64,000 nt of DNA. Source: Mediterraneibacter catenae (lineage in GTDB: Bacteria > Bacillota > Clostridia > Lachnospirales > Lachnospiraceae). Below the pieces are notes generated by a model. That model saw nothing but the letters and a program-made list of their open reading frames with translations. It made no database searches and was not told where the DNA came from. The position numbers and the translations under genes are program-made. Position 1 is the stretch's first letter; every line of letters begins with the position of its first letter. Where the stretch lies: the NCBI RefSeq assembly GCF_008691045.1, contig NZ_VMSO01000005.1:89833-153832 (forward strand). Direction: 5' to 3'. This document shows positions 26,444-32,519 of the stretch, piece after piece.

Positions 26444-26515
26444 TGCGGAATGGTGTAATTGGCAGCACAGCAGACTCTGACTCTGTTAGTAGGGGTTCAA
26501 GTCCCTTTTCCGTAG
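26444..26515 (+). tRNA. tRNA-Gln (anticodon CTG)
   Basis: The cloverleaf can be folded by hand. The acceptor TGCGGAA pairs with TTCCGTA. The anticodon stem GCAGA/TCTGT surrounds the loop CTCTGAC, giving anticodon CTG. The T stem AGGGG/CCCTT surrounds TTCAAGT. The 3' CCA is not encoded. Confidence 0.93.
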
Positions 26516-26550
26516 CTGGGAATTTGCGAAAAGCATGTTCCCTTTTTTAT

Positions 26551-26624
<74 letters not shown>

Positions 26625-26638
26625 TTTTTTATTGGGAT

Positions 26639-26678
26639 ACCGCAAAGTCTGTAAATATGGGCTCTGCGGTGTTTTTTA
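26639..26678 (+). terminator. Intrinsic terminator after the tRNAs
   Basis: ACCGCA pairs with TGCGGT, followed by GTTTTTTATTTT. Confidence 0.8.
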
Positions 26679-26732
26679 TTTTCTCAAACGGAGCGAGAAA
26701 ATAGGAATAATCCGTGCTTTTCTAACGTTTTT

Positions 26733-27080
26733 CTAACACTTTTCTAACGGATTGATATCACGGAACGTGTTATCTAATCCCTGGGAAATACGATTTTTTT
26801 GTTTCTGCTTGAATTTATTATATATTTTTAAAGTCACTTCGACATCGGATTGCCCAACCCACTTCTGCACTTCTTTCAGACCGTAATCCTCCGCAAACAG
26901 ATTGGAAATACAGCTGGCTCGCAGGCTGTAGAAATGCAGGCGATCGTCAAGTTCAGGGATTTTCCGGATAATCTCCTTAAATCTCTGTGTAATGTAATCC
27001 AGACGGAACGGACGCCCGTCCGGCCACGTAAATACTTCTCCATTATTTTGTGCATATTGGGAACCAAACAGTCTTTTATT
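26733..27080 (-). pseudogene. C-terminal remnant of a phage-type tyrosine recombinase
   Basis: About 115 codons stay open without a plausible start. Visible are EVFTWPDGRPFRLDYITQRF, then HFYSLRASCISNLFAEDYG (the HxLRxS-type box) and QKWVGQSDVEVTLKIYNKF with the Tyr nucleophile. A TAA lies just upstream in frame, and the catalytic N-terminal half with the first Arg is missing. The fragment ends about 110 bases from the tRNA-Pro 3' end and points at it, the usual arrangement for an element integrated in a tRNA gene. It is interpreted as the residue of a lost prophage or conjugative element. Confidence 0.8.
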
Positions 27081-27191
27081 TTATTGATATTCTACAGGAT
27101 ATATCATACACTATAAGTAGAAATATATCGATTTTAGATTTTTCCTCTGACAAAACAAAGTTCCTAGATTTGGTGAAGGAGGTATTTAAAA

Positions 27192-27590
27192 GTGAAAAAA
27201 ATAAAAGCTGTTTATATACTTCTCATAGTCTTATGTGCGGTGATGGTAGCAGGTATATTTTTTGTTATCGGTTATAAAACGGCTTATGATCGTATTGAAG
27301 CTGCAACAACCACTTTAGAATCTCAAACATTTTATGCGTCCATATCAGATATACGAGACAGCACATTGTCAGTGCAGGGGATGGATGTGAATGATATAAA
27401 TTTTAGAGGCGATTTTGTTTTGAATATAGTAGAAGAAACAAAAATTGTGTGGCGATATACGGAACTTTCATTCGGAGATCTGGATGTGGGAGATAAGATA
27501 GCAGTTACATTTTCTGGTGATGTCCTGGAGAGCTCTCCTGCCCAAATTACACAAGTCGAACAGATTCAATTATTAGACGACGAAATTTGA
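27192..27590 (+). CDS. Small membrane-anchored protein, possibly OB-fold (DUF3221-like)
   Basis: This 132-residue protein is read from GTG 27192, with AAGGAGG 9 bases upstream. Residues 5-28 form a transmembrane or signal anchor. The rest is a compact extracytoplasmic beta-rich domain (SDIRDSTLSVQGM, then LDVGDKIAVTFSGDVLESSPAQIT), reminiscent of DUF3221-type OB folds. Function is unknown. It lies in the AT-rich tRNA-associated island and may be horizontally acquired. Confidence 0.6.
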   Translation: MKKIKAVYILLIVLCAVMVAGIFFVIGYKTAYDRIEAATTTLESQTFYASISDIRDSTLSVQGMDVNDINFRGDFVLNIVEETKIVWRYTELSFGDLDVGDKIAVTFSGDVLESSPAQITQVEQIQLLDDEI

Positions 27591-27730
27591 AAATGAAATA
27601 GAAAAAGCAGGTGACATAAGGGACAGTCCGAGTTAATGTAGTAGTCATTTTCTTAGTAAGTTCTCGAAAAATAAAATAATTCATGTCTATTTCTGCATCG
27701 TGAAATATAATTAAAAGTGTAGAGATGTAG

Positions 27731-27883
27731 AGAATTTTTTCAGATCTCAAAGTATGGGAAAAGAAAGGTAAAAAGGATACTCGGATTGGACAGCTAATTA
27801 TCATACCTGTGATTATTGCAGATTTTGTCTTGGATCTTGGCAGAACACGGGGTACCGGAGCCTTTGGCAGTACTGGAGAATAA
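27731..27883 (+). pseudogene. Orphan C-terminal coding fragment (51 codons)
   Basis: An open frame without a start encodes a basic stretch, then the hydrophobic IGQLIIIPVIIADFVLDLG and RTRGTGAFGSTGE before TAA. The end pattern (xDxxLDxxRT..GxxGST) is faintly like the C-terminal region of a cation symporter, but I cannot assign it. It is followed by an intrinsic terminator, which suggests it was once the end of a real gene. The remaining sequence of the 27591-28061 gap shows no other gene. Confidence 0.35.
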
Positions 27884-27893
27884 TCCTTTGCAT

Positions 27894-27935
27894 CCTATAT
27901 AATTGTTGATTATATAGGAGTTTTCTTATTTTTTT
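27894..27935 (+). terminator. Intrinsic terminator
   Basis: CCTATATAA pairs with TTATATAGG around a short loop, followed by AGTTTTCTTATTTTTTT. Confidence 0.75.
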
Positions 27936-28014
27936 GTGAGACATTATTTTCCCTTTTCAACCTAGCAAAGACAAACCAGCTCGTTCATCAGGCAGCCGAT
28001 ATATAAACACACAG

Positions 28015-28052
28015 CAGAAAGTCAGGGCGCTGTCGACGCCCCTGACTTTCTG
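28015..28052 (-). terminator. Hairpin after dapF, possibly bidirectional
   Basis: CAGAAAGTCAGGGCG pairs with CGCCCCTGACTTTCTG (one bulge). It lies 10 bases past the dapF stop. The T-tract is weak on the minus strand. Confidence 0.6.
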
Positions 28053-28061
28053 TTCTGTTAT

Positions 28062-28898
28062 TTAAAGATTCCACTCTCCATCAAACACCACTTCCGCCGG
28101 TCCTGTCATATAAACCGTATCTTTTTCGCGGTCCCATTTTATCTGCAGATCACCACCCAGAAGCTTTACTGTCACATCATCTTCTGTCAGACCGTTGAGG
28201 ATACACGCCACTGCCACGGCACATGCACCAGTCCCGCATGCGAGCGTTTCGCCAGACCCCCGCTCCCACACACGCATCTCTACTGTAGTCCTGTCCAGTA
28301 TTCTGACAAACTCTGTGTTCACTCTGTTAGGAAAACGCTCATGATTCTCGAATTTCGGTCCGATCGTTTCCAGCGGCAGATCTTTAACATCATGATCTAC
28401 ATATACTACCGCATGCGGATTTCCCATAGAAACGCATGTCATGCGGTATTCTTTTCCATCTACAAGGATCGGCTCATTCACAGCTTTGTCTCCCTCTGCC
28501 ACAACCGGAATCTTCGCCGGTTCCAACACCGGTTTCCCCATATCGACTTTCACCAGTCTGACCTTCCCGTTTTCAACTGTAAGATCCAGGTATTTGATCC
28601 CACCCAGAGTCTCCACCGATATGTTCGTCCTATCCGTCAGGCCGTAATCATACACATACTTTGCCACACAGCGAATACCGTTGCCGCACATTTCTCCGCG
28701 TGATCCGTCTGCATTGTACATCTCCATCTCAAAATCCGCCTTGTCAGATGGATTGATCATGATCAGACCGTCTGATCCGACACCGAAATGTCTGTCACTT
28801 ATTTCCACCGCCAGTGCCGACGGATTCTCAATCTTCTCTCTAAAACAATTTACATATACATAATCGTTGCCAAGTCCCTGCATCTTCGTAAATTTCAT
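28062..28898 (-). CDS. dapF: Diaminopimelate epimerase
   Basis: The start is set at ATG 28898 (MKFTKMQGLGNDYVYV), the usual DapF N-terminus; in-frame ATGs 6 and 21 bases upstream exist. The 278-residue protein has both catalytic Cys motifs, NADGSRGEMCGNGIRCVAKY and ERGSGETLACGTGACAVAVA. It converts LL- to meso-diaminopimelate for peptidoglycan and lysine. It is followed by a terminator and preceded by the ANTAR regulator gene, with 112 bases between. Confidence 0.97.
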   Translation of the reverse strand: MKFTKMQGLGNDYVYVNCFREKIENPSALAVEISDRHFGVGSDGLIMINPSDKADFEMEMYNADGSRGEMCGNGIRCVAKYVYDYGLTDRTNISVETLGGIKYLDLTVENGKVRLVKVDMGKPVLEPAKIPVVAEGDKAVNEPILVDGKEYRMTCVSMGNPHAVVYVDHDVKDLPLETIGPKFENHERFPNRVNTEFVRILDRTTVEMRVWERGSGETLACGTGACAVAVACILNGLTEDDVTVKLLGGDLQIKWDREKDTVYMTGPAEVVFDGEWNL

Positions 28899-29010
28899 AA
28901 GCATACCCCATACTTTCAAATATTATTTCTCTCCCATTATACACACTGCCTGCCGGAAAACCAACTGAAAGCTGTTATTTTCTTTAAAATCGGAACAGTC
29001 GGTTTCATCG

Positions 29011-29559
29011 TCATTTGTCCATTACAGTCAGGATCATCCTCGCTGTCTCTACCATATCCGTACCGCTCTCCATGCTTGTCTTCTGCACATATTTATGAGC
29101 CTCCTCCTCAGTCATATGGTTACGCTCTATCAAAAGCGCTTTTGCCTGATTGATAATCTGACGATCCTTATCACTTCTTGTCTTGCCTGTCTCTCGTTTC
29201 TTTCTCCGCCGTCTGTACTGCATCTGTTGGATCATCTCGATCGTACTGACCAGATCATATATCTTGAGAGGCATCGGAAGTCCGACAACACCGTCCGGAA
29301 TACCGTCCACCCACTTATCAGCCGGCGCGATAAGAAGGATTTCGAAACTGTCCGGCAGATATTCTCTCATCTGTGTATAGTGCATATCCTGCATCTGATG
29401 AGCGCACACAACAATGCCGTCACTCCACATTTCTGCGTACTGCAGCACTTTAGCTCCCGTCTGGCAGACAGCAGACACTTCAAGCCCGGATTTCACAAGG
29501 ATATTTCTTATGTTCACCGCATTTTCCCGCTTTGAAAATGCTACAATGATATTGCTCAA
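29011..29559 (-). CDS. ANTAR-domain transcription antiterminator with degenerate receiver
   Basis: This 182-residue protein has a receiver-like domain (1-115) and a C-terminal ANTAR domain (about 125-182; RQIINQAKALLIERNHMTEEEAHKYVQ, then MESGTDMVETARMIL). In the receiver the phospho-acceptor position reads VCAHQM instead of the usual LDxxM, so the Asp is lost and control by phosphorylation is unlikely. ANTAR proteins bind paired RNA hairpins with hexaloops (A at position 1, G at 4) and prevent termination, often of nitrogen genes. The gene lies downstream of glnA, whose leader carries such a hairpin (31309-31350). Confidence 0.88.
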   Translation of the reverse strand: MSNIIVAFSKRENAVNIRNILVKSGLEVSAVCQTGAKVLQYAEMWSDGIVVCAHQMQDMHYTQMREYLPDSFEILLIAPADKWVDGIPDGVVGLPMPLKIYDLVSTIEMIQQMQYRRRRKKRETGKTRSDKDRQIINQAKALLIERNHMTEEEAHKYVQKTSMESGTDMVETARMILTVMDK

Positions 29560-29605
29560 ATCCGCGCCACCTCCTGCTATCTTTTATTTCCTATATTTAT
29601 AGTGC

Positions 29606-29881
29606 GCTCATGATCACAGTTCGATTCCGCCGCCCCGGCTCCATCTCACTGTTTGGCGTCCGCCATATGCCGGAACCGGCGTCTACCGCCTTTTGCAAGC
29701 AAGCTTGTCAGCTGGCTCACACCTTTTTCTCCTCTCGAGCTCTGCTCATGCTCACAGTTCGATTCCGCCGCCCCGGCTTCATCTCACTGTATGGCGTCCG
29801 CCATATGCCGGAACCGGCATCTACCGCCTTTTGCAAGCAAGCTTGCACAGCGGTAGACACCAGTTCCGGCGCATGAGCAGA
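29606..29881. repeat. Tandem copies of a palindromic intergenic element
   Basis: Two near-identical copies of about 100 bases start at 29606 and 29744 (period 138), sharing CACAGTTCGATTCCGCC and CCGCCATATGCCGGAACC. The second is complete: TCTGCTCATG (29741-29750) pairs with CATGAGCAGA (29872-29881). It encloses ATGCCGG/CCGGCAT and CTACCGC/GCGGTAG helices. GACACCAGT/ACTGGTGTC at the glnA side offers a competing stem. The first copy lacks its right arm. It fills the gap between glnA and the ANTAR gene; no ORF here looks real. Confidence 0.65.
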
Positions 29882-29887
29882 CTGGTG

Positions 29888-31219
29888 TCACATCTTGTAC
29901 AGATAGTTTTCGATTTCCCAGTCGGTTACCTGCATGCAGTATGCTTTGTACTCTTTTTTCTGCGCTTTTATGATCTTATGCGCCAGGTCTTGTCCGAGTA
30001 CTTCCAGTATCAGCTCATCTTTTTCCAGTTCTTCTATCGCCTCTTTTATCGATCTGGGAAGTTCCTGCACTCCGAGCTCCGCCCGGCGTTCCGGCGACAT
30101 CTTCTGGATGTTCTCATCTATACAGTCCGGCGGCATGATCTGATTCTCGATACCGTCCAGGCCTGCCATGAGAAGCACCGCGAGCGCAAGATATGGATTT
30201 GCCGTTGCATCCGGGCTTCTCAGCTCAATTCTTGTATTCTCTCCTCTTCCTGACGGCACACGGATCAGCGGACCTCTCGTTTTTGATGACCATCCCATAT
30301 AGACCGGGGCTTCATATCCCGGCACAAAACGCTTATAAGAATTCACTGTCGGATTCGTGATGCAGGTGATCGCTTTCATATGCTTCATCAGACCGCCGAT
30401 GAAATAATATCCTTCTTTGCTCAGACCGTTCGGATCATTTTCGCTCTGGAATGTATTTACCCCGTCCCGGCTCAAAGACAGATTGATATGCATACCCGAT
30501 CCATAAGTTTCAATCTTCGGCTTCGGCATAAACGTTGCATGAAGCCCGTGGCGCTTCGCGATCGTCTTCACCACCATCTTGAATGTCATAAGATTATCGG
30601 CCGTCACCAGCGCCTCGTCATACCGGAAATCGATCTCATGCTGTGCCGGCGCGATCTCGTGGTGGGACGATGTGATCTCAAACCCCATATCTTCAAGAGT
30701 CAGCACCATATCGCGCCTTGCATTTTCACCAAAATCGACCGGTCCCACGTCGAAATATCCGCCCCTTTCATGTGTAAGAGTTGTCGGCAGGCCATCATCA
30801 TCAGTATGGAACAGGAAGAACTCACACTCCGGTCCCGCATTAAGCGTATAGCCAAGCTCAGCCGCATGGGCGATTGCCCGCTTCAGTACATATCGCGGGT
30901 CAACTTCATATGGCGTACCATCCGTCCGATACACATCACAGATAAGGCGGGCCACCTTTCCCTGCTGGGGCCGCCAGGGAAAGATCTCAAATGTGCTCAG
31001 ATCCGGATAGAGATACATATCGGAATCCTCTTCACCTGACAGCCCCTCCAGCGAAGACACATCGAACATGCAGCGGTTATCCAAAGCTTTTTCAAGTTGA
31101 CTGACGGTCACAGCCATATTTTTCATTGCCCCGAAGATGTCGGTAAATTGAAGGCGGATGAAAGCGACATCCTCTTCTTCCACAAGCCGCAGGATATCCT
31201 CCCTTGTATAATTATGCAT
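29888..31219 (-). CDS. glnA: Glutamine synthetase type I
   Basis: The start is set at ATG 31219 (MHNYTREDILRLVEEEDVAF), which follows GGAGGTTTCATTTT. An in-frame upstream extension runs through the leader hairpins and is rejected. The 443-residue protein has the GS motifs VDPRYVLKRAIA, GPECEFFLF, SSHHEIAPAQHEIDFRYDEA, KIETYGSGMHINLS, NSYKRFVPGYEAPVYMGWS and ENTRIELRSPDATANPYLAL. It makes glutamine from glutamate and ammonia with ATP in the cytosol. No adenylylation Tyr motif is evident, as in other Firmicutes type enzymes. Expression is probably controlled by the leader and the nearby ANTAR protein. Confidence 0.95.
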   Translation of the reverse strand: MHNYTREDILRLVEEEDVAFIRLQFTDIFGAMKNMAVTVSQLEKALDNRCMFDVSSLEGLSGEEDSDMYLYPDLSTFEIFPWRPQQGKVARLICDVYRTDGTPYEVDPRYVLKRAIAHAAELGYTLNAGPECEFFLFHTDDDGLPTTLTHERGGYFDVGPVDFGENARRDMVLTLEDMGFEITSSHHEIAPAQHEIDFRYDEALVTADNLMTFKMVVKTIAKRHGLHATFMPKPKIETYGSGMHINLSLSRDGVNTFQSENDPNGLSKEGYYFIGGLMKHMKAITCITNPTVNSYKRFVPGYEAPVYMGWSSKTRGPLIRVPSGRGENTRIELRSPDATANPYLALAVLLMAGLDGIENQIMPPDCIDENIQKMSPERRAELGVQELPRSIKEAIEELEKDELILEVLGQDLAHKIIKAQKKEYKAYCMQVTDWEIENYLYKM

Positions 31220-31249
31220 AAAATGAAACCTCCTTTTCATTTGAGTTAC

Positions 31250-31295
31250 CAGTTCAGTCATGCAACGCCAAATTATGAATGGCATGGCTGAGCTG
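31250..31295 (-). promoter_or_regulatory. Second leader hairpin of glnA
   Basis: On the minus strand CAGCTCAGCCATGC pairs with GCATGACTGAACTG over 14 positions (two G-U pairs), 17 bases before the glnA ribosome binding site. There is no T-run. It may take part in the glnA leader switch or be a relic of the CAGTTCAGCC palindrome family. Confidence 0.45.
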
Positions 31296-31308
31296 ACAGT
31301 ATGTTCCT

Positions 31309-31350
31309 CCCAAAAGACAAAAGGGCGTTCTCTGCCTATAGAAAACGCCC
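31309..31350 (-). terminator. Leader terminator of glnA with ANTAR-type hexaloop
   Basis: On the minus strand GGGCGTTTTCT pairs with AGAGAACGCCC (11 pairs, one G-U) and encloses the hexaloop ATAGGC, with A at position 1 and G at position 4 as in ANTAR targets. It is followed by TTTTGTCTTTT. It lies between the glnA promoter and the coding region, so it should terminate most transcripts unless relieved. Confidence 0.65.
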
Positions 31351-31364
31351 TTGTTTCGTCATTC

Positions 31365-31393
31365 ATTATATAGTCTGCTCCCGCAAATGTCAA
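31365..31393 (-). promoter_or_regulatory. Consensus sigma-A promoter of glnA
   Basis: TTGACA, a 17-base spacer and TATAAT, all perfect matches, reading towards glnA. Transcription would start near 31358, only about 8 bases before the leader hairpin. Confidence 0.85.
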
Positions 31394-31485
31394 ATCATTC
31401 TTAAATACTGCTGCCGTCTATTTTGAAATGTATTACGGGAAAGGATCTCTCTATCGCAAGATTAATCAAAACTCCGGCTATGCTT

Positions 31486-31506
31486 TGTGATATACTTTCT
31501 ATCACA
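31486..31506 (+). promoter_or_regulatory. Dyad operator overlapping the AraC gene promoter
   Basis: TGTGATA and TATCACA form a 7-base dyad with a 7-base spacer. TATACT within it could be the -10 of the AraC gene starting at 31524. It is likely a regulator binding site, possibly autoregulatory. Confidence 0.4.
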
Positions 31507-31523
31507 GGAAAGAGGTGAGACAC

Positions 31524-32402
31524 ATGACATATTCTGCAGAAATACAGGCAGCACTGTCCTATATCGAATCAAATCTTGACAAGCCGCTTACTTTAGACGA
31601 TATCGCCGGAGCAGCAGGGTTCTCAAAGTATCATTTCCACAGGATATTTAAACACGAGACCGGTATTCCGCTGTATGAATATATCCGTAAGCGCCGCCTT
31701 GCAGGAGCCTCACGACTTTTACGGACAACAAACCTCTCCATCCTCGACATCGCGATGTATTTTTGTTTTGAATCACAGGAATCTTTTACCCGGGCGTTCA
31801 AAAAAGTCTACAAACTACCGCCCGGAAAATACAGAAGAGCATTAAAAGATCTGATAACAGGAGGTATTGAAATGAGCGATAGATCAGAAATCAAAAACTG
31901 GATCATAACAGGCACAGCCCCGGATAAATACCAGTGCCGGATTGATTCCGACATCTTTCACACCGGTTCAAAATGTGTATCAATCAAATCTGCCGGCGAA
32001 TCGTACACTGTTGATGAATACGCTACAGTCATGCAGCAGTTCAGCGCGAAAGAATACAGAGGCAGACGCGTACGCTTCTCCGGCTTCGTTAAATCCGAAG
32101 ATGTAACAGGATGGGCCGGGCTCTGGCTGCGGCTTGACGATGCATTCAGCCGCACATTGAGTCTTGACAACATGCAGAACAGGGGAATAGAGGGCACGAC
32201 CGGATGGAACTGCTATTCCTGTGTACTGGACGTTCCGCAGGACGCCGCTGTCATCAGTATCGGCGTTCTGTTAAGCGGACAGGGGCAGATCTGGTTTGAC
32301 AACGCCGCTTTTCAGGAAGTAGATCTCTCCATACCAACAACAACGCTCGACCTGACAGGCGAGCTGCCCTCCGCACCTTCCAATCTTTCATTCGAAGAAT
32401 AG
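31524..32402 (+). CDS. AraC-type regulator with C-terminal beta-sandwich-like domain
   Basis: The start is ATG 31524 (MTYSAEIQAALSYIE) after AAAGAGGTGA; the GTG three codons earlier overlaps that site. The 292-residue protein has an N-terminal AraC double helix-turn-helix (1-105; LDDIAGAAGFSKYHFHRIFK and ESFTRAFKKVYKLPPGKYRR). Its C-terminal domain of about 175 residues (KNWIITGTAPDKYQCRIDSD to QIWFDNAAFQEVDL) looks like an all-beta carbohydrate- or ligand-binding domain rather than the common GyrI-like domain. Ligand and targets are unknown. It is divergent from glnA and convergent with the GH13 gene. Confidence 0.82.
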   Translation: MTYSAEIQAALSYIESNLDKPLTLDDIAGAAGFSKYHFHRIFKHETGIPLYEYIRKRRLAGASRLLRTTNLSILDIAMYFCFESQESFTRAFKKVYKLPPGKYRRALKDLITGGIEMSDRSEIKNWIITGTAPDKYQCRIDSDIFHTGSKCVSIKSAGESYTVDEYATVMQQFSAKEYRGRRVRFSGFVKSEDVTGWAGLWLRLDDAFSRTLSLDNMQNRGIEGTTGWNCYSCVLDVPQDAAVISIGVLLSGQGQIWFDNAAFQEVDLSIPTTTLDLTGELPSAPSNLSFEE

Positions 32403-32451
32403 TGAGGTATACTTTCCACACTTTTTCTCAAGATTTCAGTGTCTTTATAAC

Positions 32452-32494
32452 AAATAAGCAACCGGGCATTTTAAAACAGCCCGGTTGCTTATTT
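32452..32494. terminator. Bidirectional terminator between the AraC and GH13 genes
   Basis: AAATAAGCAACCGGGC pairs perfectly with GCCCGGTTGCTTATTT (16 pairs) around an 11-base loop, so each strand ends in a T-rich tail. It serves two convergent genes. Confidence 0.85.
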
Positions 32495-32519
32495 GATTAT
32501 TACGCTTTATAAATGCATA

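Noticed and set aside
31220..31393. N-terminal extension of glutamine synthetase
   Set aside because: It would begin within the -35 box and run through the leader hairpins; the family start and GGAGG support ATG 31219.
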